Source: Candidatus Dojkabacteria bacterium | GTDB lineage: Archaea; Nanobdellota; Nanobdellia; Pacearchaeales; GW2011-AR1 | Direction of reading: 5' to 3' | Assembly: GCA_017610445.1 (NCBI GenBank) | Contig: JAFCCB010000011.1 | Span: 1 to 36,556 of the forward strand | DNA: 36,556 bases | Part shown: piece by piece, positions 13,597 through 21,964 of the stretch | How the letters are laid out: every line of letters begins with the position of its first letter | How positions within the stretch are numbered: position 1 is the stretch's first letter | Notes under the pieces: generated by a model | The model's database searches: none | Seen by the model: the letters and a program-made list of their open reading frames with translations, nothing else | What the model was told of the DNA's origin: nothing | Position numbers and translations under genes: made by a program

Positions 13597-16430
13597 TCTA
13601 AATACCCAACTTTTAATTTAATTAAATGTTTCCCTGCATCAGAAAAAAACTTTGTGTTTGATGTTTTATTTTCATACTTGCTATCTTCTGTTCCATCAAA
13701 ACTCCATTTTAATATTAATGATGAATCACTTGCATTTGCTATTTTCTTGCAGCACAAATCAATAGTATCATTAATTAAACAATAACCAGTTTCACATTCA
13801 CCATCTTTTAAAGAACAGTTAGCAGCAAAACTATCACCCCCATCAAACTTAACAAATCTTCCTGTCTGAGGTTTTCCAAACTCAGGCTCACTAATAACAG
13901 CAAACACATTTATTCCTGGCTTATAAACATAAATTCCAGTATAATTAACAGCACTTTGAGCAGGAACTCTTTCCATTTCTTCTGCAGTCAATTTTATTAT
14001 TTTATAACCAGAATCAGAATATGAATGAGTTGTATTACAATCTCCAGAAGTCAGACAATTTAATAACCATCCACTATCACTCCCATCACCAAAATCCCAC
14101 AAAATCTTCAAATCATCATCTTCATCAGAACTTGATTGATTAAAACTAATCTCCCTTGTTGAACTTCCATCAATTGTATAATTAGCACCAGAAATAGGAT
14201 TAATTATTTGTGTTTGAGGGGGAGAATTATTATAACTATTTTCAGGAACGATTAAATCTTCAGATTCTGCTGTACTAACTCTAAAAATAAACTCAGGGTC
14301 TGAAATAACATCTTTTTCCCAATCTTCTTTAGTAATCTCCCATTTTGCAGCTAAATCATTTCCATAAACAAAAGTCTCATCAGCATTTATGGTTTTTATA
14401 AGATCATCTCTACTTATGTCATCACTTTCATAAATAGTAAAATCATAATTTCCATTTTCTCCAGCCATACCCTCATAAATCATCAATACAGTATCTCCAA
14501 TTTCAGCACTTGTGATTTTATCACCAGACATATTAGCCCAATAAATTTCTTCAATAGGAGCAGATTTACAGCAGATTTTCTTTTCATAAACCCCTACATT
14601 ATATCTATGCTGGACTTCTTCAGAAGTTAATGCTCTGTTATAGATTGCTACTTCGTCAATTAAGCCATTGAAAAACCTCTTTTTTATATTACCATCTTTT
14701 TCTCTGAAGGCCCCAATAAATAATGGAGAATCAACTGTTGTTGGTAAAAAATCTGCGGGTATTTCTAAAACTGGAGTTATAACTCCTGATAAAGTTTGAG
14801 AATATATTTCTAGATCTTCTGTCCTATCTACACCATTAATATAAAACTTCAATTCTCCTCCTTCGAAAGTATAAGCTATATGCATAAACTTCTGTAAATA
14901 ACTTTCATCAATAGGATATACTGCCCAATATCTAAAAGGAGCGTAATCAGTATTTTCAATAACAAATTTTATTGAATATGAAGTTTCAGAAAGTAAATCT
15001 AACTTAGAAATCTGTATCTCATAGTTTACCAAATCATTTGAGAGGTCTTCTCCTTTTATAAGTATAGACCCCGGATGCAAACTATAAATGTTTATCCATG
15101 TTCCAAGAGTAAAGGTGGTCAAATCCAGACTATTATCATCAGCAACTTCAATATAATCTTTATCATCTGGTTCAAAAAGCTCTGCTTTTCTTATTTTACC
15201 ATCATAAAACTGTGTTTCTCCACTGCAACCAGGAATAGTATATTCATCACAAGAATGCCAGGTTCCATCATTATCTCCAACAGAATCCTTAAATGTTAAG
15301 GAAGTAACGCCAGAAACATCTTCATCAAACTTCCATAAACTTATTATCCCATCAGGAAGATAATTAGGGTCTGTTAAATGTGAATTTGTATTTTGATATA
15401 AAGCAACTACTTCTTTTTCATCAACAGCACAATATTCTGGGATATTTCCATCATCACTCTCGTCGACAACACGACAGCTCAAATCACCATAACAAACACC
15501 AATATTATAATCATCAGTTTTATAAGTAGAAGCATGGGAATTATAATCTGCTGTTAGCCATAAAAAAGAATTATCCACTGTACATTCTGGATGAGGATTT
15601 GCAGGAGCTGTTCCAGTATAACAAATATCTATAGGATAATCTCCTCCAGAATAACTCCACAAAGCACCATGAGAATTTGTTGGTTGAAATAGTTTCATTA
15701 TTGTCTGATTTTCATTTGAACAAGTATTAGTTTCAGGACAAGCCCCACAATCAGCATTACATTCAGGAGCATTGTTAGTATCCCCACAAATTTCATCTAT
15801 ATCACAAGTTCCATCACCACAAGAAGAACCAAGAGCTTCTATTTCATAAACTTTTGCATCTGGAGCTCCACCAGTATTAAAACAAAGTTTTAAATATATT
15901 CCATCAACATTTTGATAATTTCCAACAATATTTCTTGTATGTCTTCCAGTAAGAGGACCATAATAAGCTATACTATTCCAAGAATCGATAGGAGTTCCAA
16001 AATAATGTACATATACTTCTTCTGCATGGCCTGAACAAGACCCTACTGTACTGTCTGCAGATCCGGAAGTATAAACATCATAACTAATACTATTTAAATT
16101 TTTTGGAGAATCTAATGTAACCTGTGAATGTAAATTAAATCTTCTCCCTGCACCTCCTGAATTCATAAAAAAACCTTCTTTAGTAGTTCCATTTTCATCA
16201 ATTACAACTGTTAAATATTGATAATTAGGAGAAGGGCAAGGCATTGAGCAAGTACTTGTAAAAGGTCCGTCATAATAACCACAACATACATCAGACCCCC
16301 CAAAAGCATCTGTCATAAACATATTATGAACACCACCATTTGCACTCGCAGCATAATTCACAGCACCACTCACCCCCCCAACCAAAAATAATATTATCAC
16401 CAACCCAAAAAATAAATTTCTAAATTTCAT
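13593..16430 (-). CDS. Large secreted surface protein with LamG-like and PKD-like domains, 945 aa
   Basis: A signal peptide (residues 1-22, ending VSGA) leads into a Cys-rich N-terminal region (30-345). A LamG/concanavalin-like domain follows (about 358-615; ISLWKFDED at its start, FNGLIDEVAIYNRALTSEEV at its end). A PKD-like domain with WDFGDGSD and THSYSDSGYKIIKL lies near residues 745-830. A final Cys-containing region resembles a second, partial PKD unit. LamG and PKD folds usually bind sugars or proteins, so an adhesin or host-contact role is plausible. It has no own membrane anchor; the coupled 281-aa protein may provide one. It sits inside the pilus gene set, suggesting a pilus-associated surface function. 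Confidence 0.8.
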   Translation of the reverse strand: MKFRNLFFGLVIILFLVGGVSGAVNYAASANGGVHNMFMTDAFGGSDVCCGYYDGPFTSTCSMPCPSPNYQYLTVVIDENGTTKEGFFMNSGGAGRRFNLHSQVTLDSPKNLNSISYDVYTSGSADSTVGSCSGHAEEVYVHYFGTPIDSWNSIAYYGPLTGRHTRNIVGNYQNVDGIYLKLCFNTGGAPDAKVYEIEALGSSCGDGTCDIDEICGDTNNAPECNADCGACPETNTCSNENQTIMKLFQPTNSHGALWSYSGGDYPIDICYTGTAPANPHPECTVDNSFLWLTADYNSHASTYKTDDYNIGVCYGDLSCRVVDESDDGNIPEYCAVDEKEVVALYQNTNSHLTDPNYLPDGIISLWKFDEDVSGVTSLTFKDSVGDNDGTWHSCDEYTIPGCSGETQFYDGKIRKAELFEPDDKDYIEVADDNSLDLTTFTLGTWINIYSLHPGSILIKGEDLSNDLVNYEIQISKLDLLSETSYSIKFVIENTDYAPFRYWAVYPIDESYLQKFMHIAYTFEGGELKFYINGVDRTEDLEIYSQTLSGVITPVLEIPADFLPTTVDSPLFIGAFREKDGNIKKRFFNGLIDEVAIYNRALTSEEVQHRYNVGVYEKKICCKSAPIEEIYWANMSGDKITSAEIGDTVLMIYEGMAGENGNYDFTIYESDDISRDDLIKTINADETFVYGNDLAAKWEITKEDWEKDVISDPEFIFRVSTAESEDLIVPENSYNNSPPQTQIINPISGANYTIDGSSTREISFNQSSSDEDDDLKILWDFGDGSDSGWLLNCLTSGDCNTTHSYSDSGYKIIKLTAEEMERVPAQSAVNYTGIYVYKPGINVFAVISEPEFGKPQTGRFVKFDGGDSFAANCSLKDGECETGYCLINDTIDLCCKKIANASDSSLILKWSFDGTEDSKYENKTSNTKFFSDAGKHLIKLKVGYLE

Positions 16431-16497
16431 TATACAACCCCTTGGACAACTTTATTTATCATATAATCACCTTCACAATTTTGAATATCATATTTCA

Positions 16498-16938
16498 TCA
16501 TACAATCACCCCACTTGATTCAGGGCAAGTATATTCCTTAACACCACCTGCTTTAGTTTCTCCTAATAAGATTGGAATAATTTTTGTTTCATCATTTGCA
16601 GAATAAGTCCCAGGAAGTTCAACAGAAATTCCAGGATTAACATGAGTATTGATAGTTTCTATGTCAGAACCACCAGCATAACTTGTTTTCAAATCAACAG
16701 CATGAATTGGAACATTTCCTAAATTAGTAAATCCAAAAGAATTATCAGGATTAACAAAAGTTTTTATAGAAACTTCTGAACAAACACTGTCAATTGGTTT
16801 GTCAAACTTCAACACTTTTTCTTTAATAAATCCCCTGCTCCACATTAAAATTATAACAGCCAATATAATCACAATCATAATCAGCAAAACAGTTGATACA
16901 ACAGGACTTACCCCTTTTTTTTGTTTTATTTTCCTCAT
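16498..16938 (-). CDS. Archaeal type IV pilin-like protein, 146 aa
   Basis: The N-terminus MRKIKQKKG is followed by VSPVVSTVLLIMIVIILAVI, the classical archaeal pilin/archaellin pattern (charged leader, cleavage after Gly, VSPVVSTVLLI hydrophobic helix). The remaining 100 residues form a small beta-rich secreted head with two Cys. After cleavage by a prepilin peptidase it would assemble into a filament. The upstream gap 16939-17061 is AT-rich and carries its own TATA-like sequences, so it is probably a separate transcription unit from the next pilin. Confidence 0.85.
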   Translation of the reverse strand: MRKIKQKKGVSPVVSTVLLIMIVIILAVIILMWSRGFIKEKVLKFDKPIDSVCSEVSIKTFVNPDNSFGFTNLGNVPIHAVDLKTSYAGGSDIETINTHVNPGISVELPGTYSANDETKIIPILLGETKAGGVKEYTCPESSGVIV

Positions 16939-17061
16939 TTTTATAATCTAAATATCTATTTAATATAAACACTTGCTCATCACTAGTTTAATATATATCT
17001 TATTAAATTACCAGTTTTTATTATTATATAAATATTTTTATCATTTAAATATCTATTGAAA

Positions 17062-17556
17062 TTACAATTCCCGTCTTATCACAACCTGCTCACACATTAT
17101 TTTATTATCTTTTTCATCTTTTATATATGGCTGAATCTGAACAACCTTAATTTCACCAAACCCTTCAATAAGAAATTTAGCATAGTCAATATCTCCTGGT
17201 TTTAATTGAGAAGCAAATTCATAATATCCTTTTACAGGAGTTATTCCAGACTTAGCAGGAATATTAGGAACAAGCAAATATATTGGCATTCTTCCAGAAA
17301 CATTATTTACAGTAACCAAAACCCCGCTGACATTAAAATATCCATTATTTTTTAAAGTAAGATTCATAACACCCTCATTAAAATTATAATCTTCCAACCT
17401 TACAGAAGTCCCGTCCTTACAGTCAATTTTTGGAGAAACATTTGCATAATCCTTCAGCCAAACATAAACTCCTGCTGACAAACCAATAGTAATTGCAATT
17501 AAAATTACATAAGACAGCATTAAACTAATTGCTTTTTTATTTTGATTTATTTTCAT
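17062..17556 (-). CDS. Archaeal type IV pilin-like protein, 164 aa
   Basis: MKINQNKKA followed by ISLMLSYVILIAITIGLSAG is a class III signal with cleavage near Ala9. The secreted head of about 130 residues is beta-rich, with two Cys (near 46 and 156) that could form a disulfide. It stands alone between AT-rich gaps, which suggests its own promoter. It is likely a minor or alternative pilin of the system whose ATPase and platform lie downstream. Confidence 0.8.
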   Translation of the reverse strand: MKINQNKKAISLMLSYVILIAITIGLSAGVYVWLKDYANVSPKIDCKDGTSVRLEDYNFNEGVMNLTLKNNGYFNVSGVLVTVNNVSGRMPIYLLVPNIPAKSGITPVKGYYEFASQLKPGDIDYAKFLIEGFGEIKVVQIQPYIKDEKDNKIMCEQVVIRREL

Positions 17557-17691
17557 TTTATTAATTATCTTCTTAAAATTTTACGTTTTAAAGATAAAAA
17601 ACATAACTTCCTCTTTTGTTCTTCACAACTTATATTTTTATAGATGATAGTTTTATTATTAATTATAAGTTATTAGTATTTTTAATCTTTT

Positions 17692-18231
17692 TTAATTCCT
17701 CTCAACATAAACCTCTCCTTCTTTTTCCTGTGCTAATACAAAATAAAACATTTCATTATTTCTGATTTTAAATTCAAAAGTTTGGTTTAAAAGTGTAACA
17801 TTTACATTATTTAATTCATCTGCATTAATTTTTGTTCTATTAGAGTAAAGTGTATTCATGCTCCATTCTGAAACTCCGCCCCCCAAAGTTGCGTAAACTG
17901 TTCCTGTATATTTCGGTTGATATTGAACACTATATAACTCTGTTGCATCCCCATAAACAAATACAATGCTGGTATTTCCTGTTTTTTTCAAAAAATAAGG
18001 TGCAAAATCTTCATCAGTAAAATTATTTAAAACTGCAGTTAAGTTTTCTTTTGAATAAATTCCATAATCAACAATCCTTGAACTTTCTTCTTTTAATTCT
18101 GAACTTATATCCTGAATTTTCCTCGGCTCTGATTTTACAAAAGCATAAGTTTTCACACTTGCGATTCCTGAAATAACCATCACAATAATTATTGCAGCAA
18201 CTAAATACATTTGCCCTCTTTTATTTCTCAT
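17692..18231 (-). CDS. Type IV pilin-like protein, 179 aa
   Basis: The short leader MRNKRGQ followed by MYLVAAIIIVMVISGIASV is a clear prepilin peptidase signal, cleaved after Gly6. The remainder is a hydrophilic extracellular domain without Cys. A TATA box (TTTATATATG, around 18254-18265 on the minus strand) lies about 25-30 bases before the ATG, consistent with a leaderless message. It opens the minus-strand pilus region. Confidence 0.8.
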   Translation of the reverse strand: MRNKRGQMYLVAAIIIVMVISGIASVKTYAFVKSEPRKIQDISSELKEESSRIVDYGIYSKENLTAVLNNFTDEDFAPYFLKKTGNTSIVFVYGDATELYSVQYQPKYTGTVYATLGGGVSEWSMNTLYSNRTKINADELNNVNVTLLNQTFEFKIRNNEMFYFVLAQEKEGEVYVERN

Positions 18232-18313
18232 ACACTATTAAATGATTTAACATATATAAAACTTCTCAAAAATTTTTCTTTGATAGAACTTGCCTTCTTT
18301 TTAAGAAGAAAGT

Positions 18314-18578
18314 TTTGCAGACTCAAGGGTTTGCTCAATATCATTCAAAAAGCAACCTCAAAACATCCTCAGTTCTGCAACCCTCCAAGCATCTTAAACT
18401 AATGTTTAGGGCTGCTCCGATCAAGGTCTGACCCAATTCGCAAAAGCAAGATCAAGAAGGACAAAACCTCAACGTTTGAATTGAGACTTTTCAAATAATT
18501 TATCACTTGCCCTCTTACAGCTTGCCTAAAGCTCATTTGCAAATAGCGGTGAGCTGAACCGCCAGCCTAGTCTGCAAA
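18314..18578 (-). ncRNA. SRP RNA (7S RNA)
   Basis: On the minus strand the ends GCAGACT (18575-18569) and AGTCTGC (18323-18317) pair exactly, closing the long SRP helix. The 5' part has the Alu-type layout CTAGGCTGGCGGTTCAGC with the hairpin GGCGG/ACCGC. The S domain shows GGGTCAGACC and GGAGCAGCCC (18435-18410), the SRP54-binding helix 8 with its conserved CAG and GGAGCAG sides. The length is about 265 nt. A TATA box (TTTTAAATAG, around 18598-18608) lies about 25 bases upstream. The RNA is the core of the protein-targeting particle. Exact ends are estimated from the terminal stem. The gap 18232-18313 carries the promoter of the next gene. Confidence 0.88.
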
Positions 18579-18704
18579 TATAATATATTTTTCCGCTATT
18601 TAAAACTATCACCCAAACATTTAAATACCAAAAATACGAAATAAAAGTTCACAAATTTTCTTAGAAAATATTAAAATAAATTTAAGAACAAAATAAATAT
18701 TTAA

Positions 18705-19331
18705 ATGATAATAAAAAAATTAACAACAGAATTTGAAGAAATGAAAAGATTTATAAATTTTGTAGAGAGAACTAATCGTCTGCAGAAAATAGAAGAGATT
18801 GATAGATATCATTTTAAAAAAACACCAGAGTGTATCCATATCTTAGAAAATTTTTCATCAACAGCCACAGAAAATCACGAAAAGAAAGCTAACCATTTAA
18901 AAAGATTAGATAATTCTTATAAGTCATTTAGAGAACATGCATTAAAATGTGAGAGATGTCAGCATTCACTCGACGCTATTTTTACTTTTACAGGATATGA
19001 AAACAAAATCTTATTTCCAGAGATAATTAAAAAAATATTAGAAAAAGAATGGAAACATAATTCAGATAAAAATTTGTATCTTTGCAAACTTCCTGCCCCT
19101 GGGTTTAATTATTCAGAGTTAACATATATTTCTCCATTATCTTTAACCAATGCAGTTGAAGAATTCAGAGATAAAATCAGAACTCCATTAGCCCTTCCCA
19201 AATTTTCAAAAACAAAATATAGAAAAAAGAAATCTAATAAGGGTCTTGGATTGAATTATTTTCAGGCATATTTATATCCATTAGATAATAGGTATAAAAC
19301 AAAAATTAGCATAAGAAGCAGAGAGAAATAA
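18705..19331 (+). CDS. Hypothetical protein, 208 aa
   Basis: I do not recognise this soluble, lysine-rich protein. The N-terminal 70 residues look helical. A single CERCQ motif (residues about 85-89) could be half of a metal site or the HxxxCxxC pattern (HALKCERCQH) of anti-sigma-like zinc domains; that is only a hint. The C-terminus is strongly basic (KTKYRKKKSNKG). Its last codons and stop lie inside the first copy of the 100-bp tandem duplication, so the tail sequence is repeated, untranslated, just downstream. Confidence 0.6.
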   Translation: MIIKKLTTEFEEMKRFINFVERTNRLQKIEEIDRYHFKKTPECIHILENFSSTATENHEKKANHLKRLDNSYKSFREHALKCERCQHSLDAIFTFTGYENKILFPEIIKKILEKEWKHNSDKNLYLCKLPAPGFNYSELTYISPLSLTNAVEEFRDKIRTPLALPKFSKTKYRKKKSNKGLGLNYFQAYLYPLDNRYKTKISIRSREK

Positions 19332-19502
19332 TTCTAAAATGCAGAAGTCGAGCGTATTTAAATTAGTAATTAAAATAATAATATAAAATTTGAATGCGGG
19401 AGAAATTAGCATAAGAAGCAGAGAGAAATAATTCTAAAATGCAGAAGTCGAGCGTATTTAAATTAGTAATTAAAATAATAATATAAAATTTGAATGCGGG
19501 AG
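19303..19502. repeat. Exact 100-bp tandem duplication reaching into tRNA-Leu
   Basis: Bases 19303-19402 and 19403-19502 are identical as read. Each unit holds the last codons of the 208-aa gene, an AT-rich spacer and the seven bases GCGGGAG, which in the second copy are the 3' acceptor strand of tRNA-Leu. The first copy is therefore an orphan tRNA 3' end. Confidence 0.9.
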
Positions 19503-19578
19503 GTAGGATTCGAACCTACGAAGGCACTAAGCCACAGGATCTTAAGTCCTGCCCCTTTGACCACTCGGGAACCCCCGC
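19495..19578 (-). tRNA. tRNA-Leu (anticodon TAA)
   Basis: The 84-nt RNA folds as a class II tRNA: acceptor GCGGGGG/CTCCCGC with discriminator A, anticodon loop ACTTAAG with anticodon TAA, a variable arm TGGCTTAGTGCCTTCG, and T arm GTAGGTTCGAATCCTAC. The CCA end is not encoded. There is no intron. AT-rich promoter sequence lies upstream (19585-19620). Confidence 0.95.
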
Positions 19579-19670
19579 ATAAGATTTATAATAATTCTTA
19601 ATTTAAAAAATCTTCTCTTTAAAATTTTTTAATCGAAAACTTTAAATACCTGTGAATATTTTGGATATTG

Positions 19671-19722
19671 CCTACTTCGGTAGGTAGCAGGTTTGAACTT
19701 CGGTTTTTACCTGCTTTTTTTT
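19671..19722 (+). ncRNA. Small RNA with two UUCG-capped hairpins and a U-tract
   Basis: CCTAC-TTCG-GTAGG (19671-19684) is followed by a 13-bp stem from AGCAGGT to ACCTGCT (19686-19715), also closed by C(UUCG)G, then eight T (19715-19722). A TATA box (TTTAAATA, 19641-19648) lies the expected 25 bases upstream of the first hairpin. Promoter, two stable hairpins and a terminator-like T-run together suggest a transcript of about 52 nt. It does not resemble an RNA family I know. The alternative is a double terminator, but no plus-strand gene reads into it except the distant 18705 gene. Confidence 0.55.
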
Positions 19723-19808
19723 ATGCCCAGATTATATACCGGAATATACATTTTACAGGATATATTACAATTAGAAAATTATTTAATCACCTAATCCTTA
19801 ACAATTTT

Positions 19809-19979
19809 ATGTCAAAAAAATGTGCAATCTGTTATAATAGTATTAAAGAAGAATTTGGAAAATTAAAAGGGACGATTTTGAAAATCACAGAAAATAAAAA
19901 AAACAGGTTTATTTATGTCTGTTCTGATTGCCAAAAGCAAAAAAACTGGATTGAAAAAGCAAAAATAAAATCAGCTTAA
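19809..19979 (+). CDS. Zinc-ribbon mini-protein, 56 aa
   Basis: Two CxxC pairs (KKCAICYNS at residues 3-11 and VCSDCQKQ near 37-44) spaced about 30 residues apart form a typical zinc ribbon. A longer frame upstream runs through the small RNA hairpins and is unlikely to be translated; the ATG at 19809 starts right before the first CxxC. Such ribbons bind nucleic acid or protein. It lies 37 bases before argS on the same strand. The function is not known. Confidence 0.65.
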   Translation: MSKKCAICYNSIKEEFGKLKGTILKITENKKNRFIYVCSDCQKQKNWIEKAKIKSA

Positions 19980-20016
19980 TGAAATAATTTAAAAACATCA
20001 ATAAATTATCTAAAAT

Positions 20017-21660
20017 ATGTTTAAAAAAGAAATAATTTCTCTGTTATCAAAAGAGATAAATTTAAAACCAGAGCAAATTGAAAATTTGATAGAAACTCCG
20101 CCGAATCCAGAGATGGGGGATTATGCTTTTCCCTGCTTTGCACTTTCTAAAAAATTAAAAAAGTCTCCTGATAAAATTGCAGAAAAACTTTTTAAGAAAT
20201 TAAAACCAACAAAAGAAATTGAACAAATAAAACCAATAGGTCCATACTTAAATTTTTTCATCAACAAAAAAGAATTAGCAAAACAGATAATTAAAATAAA
20301 TGCTAATTTTGGAAAAACAAATTTAGGCAAAGGAAAAAAAATTGCAATTGATTTTTCAGCCCCGAATATTGGAAAGCCAATGCACATCGGGCACATTCGT
20401 TCAACAATCATCGGAGATTCTTTAATGAGAACCTATAATTTTTTAGGATATAATCCAATAGGAATTAATTATTTAGGGGATGTTGGTTTGCATATAGGAA
20501 AATTAATTGTTGCATATGAACTATGGTTAAATAAAAAAAATCTTAAAAAAAATCCAGTAAATGAACTATTAAATCTTTACGTCAAGTTTAATGCAAAAGA
20601 AAAAACAAATCCAAAATTAACAGAACAGGCAAAAGAAAAATTAAAGAAATTTGAACTCGGAGATTTAAAAACAGAAAAAATCTGGGAAAATATTAGAAAA
20701 GTCTCAGCAGAATCATTTAATAAGATTTATGAAATGCTCAATATAAATTTTCATGAAACAATAGGACAATCTCAGTTTTCAGACAAAGGAAAGCAGATTG
20801 TTATTAATGCATTAGAACAAAAGATTGCAAAAAGAGAACCAGACCAGGCAGTCTATGTTTTATTAGACGGAAAAAAGAAATTTATCTTAAGAAGCAATCA
20901 AACAGCATCTTATATTACCCAGGATTTAGGCGCAGCAGTTTCAAGATTTAAAAAATATAAATTTGACAAGATGATTTATGTTACTGATTTCAGGCAAAAA
21001 CAGCATTTTGATTCTTTATTCTCATTATTAAAAGCAATGAAATATGATTTTGCAGACAAACTTGTTCATCTTACTTTTGGGGCAGTTAAGTTTGGAAAAG
21101 AAATTATGGCAACAAGAAAAGGGCAGATAATTCTCTTGCAGGATGTTCTCAACAAAACAATTGAAAAAGCAAGAAAGGAAATTAAAAAAAGAAAAACAAA
21201 AGGGGACAAGACAAAAGTAGGCATTGGAGCAATAAAATATATTATACTGAAAAACGAACCAGCAAAAGATGTCCAGTTCTCTTGGGAACAAGCCCTGAGT
21301 TTTGAAGGAAATACAGGCCCTTACCTTCAATATTCTTATGCAAGAGCAAGCTCAATTATTAAAAAAGCTAAAAAAACCAAAGCAAAAATAAGCAATCATT
21401 TAACAAAAGAAGAAATAGCATTAATCAAAAAAATATCCTTATTCCCTGAGATCGTTGAAAGAGCAGGTAAATTAATGAATCCAAGTTTAATTGCAAATTA
21501 TTCTCATGAATTAGCTCAAACATTTAATGAATTTTATCATTCAAATAAGGTTATAGGAAATAAAAATCAAACTTTTAGATTAAAGTTAGTGCAAGCTTTT
21601 AGAACATGTTTAAAAAATTCCTTATATCTTTTAGGAATTGAAGTAATGGAAGAAATGTGA
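20017..21660 (+). CDS. argS: Arginyl-tRNA synthetase, 547 aa
   Basis: This class I synthetase charges tRNA-Arg. The N-terminal Arg-S domain (residues 1-85, with NPEMGDYAFPCF) is followed by the catalytic Rossmann fold with SAPNIGKPMHIGHIRST (HIGH at 123-126) and the LGDVG motif. KFGKEIMATRKGQ stands in the KMSKS position, which is often degenerate in ArgS. The C-terminal DALR anticodon-binding domain starts with the EGNTGPYLQYSYAR motif. The length is normal for compact archaeal ArgS. AATTTAAAAA about 25-30 bases before the ATG suggests a leaderless start. Confidence 0.95.
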   Translation: MFKKEIISLLSKEINLKPEQIENLIETPPNPEMGDYAFPCFALSKKLKKSPDKIAEKLFKKLKPTKEIEQIKPIGPYLNFFINKKELAKQIIKINANFGKTNLGKGKKIAIDFSAPNIGKPMHIGHIRSTIIGDSLMRTYNFLGYNPIGINYLGDVGLHIGKLIVAYELWLNKKNLKKNPVNELLNLYVKFNAKEKTNPKLTEQAKEKLKKFELGDLKTEKIWENIRKVSAESFNKIYEMLNINFHETIGQSQFSDKGKQIVINALEQKIAKREPDQAVYVLLDGKKKFILRSNQTASYITQDLGAAVSRFKKYKFDKMIYVTDFRQKQHFDSLFSLLKAMKYDFADKLVHLTFGAVKFGKEIMATRKGQIILLQDVLNKTIEKARKEIKKRKTKGDKTKVGIGAIKYIILKNEPAKDVQFSWEQALSFEGNTGPYLQYSYARASSIIKKAKKTKAKISNHLTKEEIALIKKISLFPEIVERAGKLMNPSLIANYSHELAQTFNEFYHSNKVIGNKNQTFRLKLVQAFRTCLKNSLYLLGIEVMEEM

Positions 21661-21723
21661 AAACCAAATATCTAAATAACTTAATCAATTGATTATATTA
21701 TGACAAATCTTTTTTCTTTAACT

Positions 21724-21909
21724 CTAATATTGTTTTAATATTAATATTCTTCTTCTTTGATATTTTTTAATAACTTCCTCTAAATTTTTTTCATCTTTAG
21801 TAGAATCTAATCCCATCTCAAGACTTGAAATAAAATCTAGCCAAGAACTATGATTAATCAGAGGACCAATCCTGCAAGCATTAGATTCCAGCAAAACACC
21901 ACCCCCCAT
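21724..21909 (-). CDS. Possible small protein, 61 aa
   Basis: No family is recognised. The frame starts MGGGVLLESNACRIG and ends in a basic KKYQRRR helix. In favour is a TATA box (TCTATTTAAATG on the minus strand, 21929-21940) centred about 25 bases before the ATG, the usual spacing for a leaderless gene. Against it are the small size and the lack of any recognisable domain. Confidence 0.35.
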   Translation of the reverse strand: MGGGVLLESNACRIGPLINHSSWLDFISSLEMGLDSTKDEKNLEEVIKKYQRRRILILKQY

Positions 21910-21964
21910 ATTTCATTAAATCAAAACACATTTAAATAGATTATTGGGATTTATTATATAGAAA

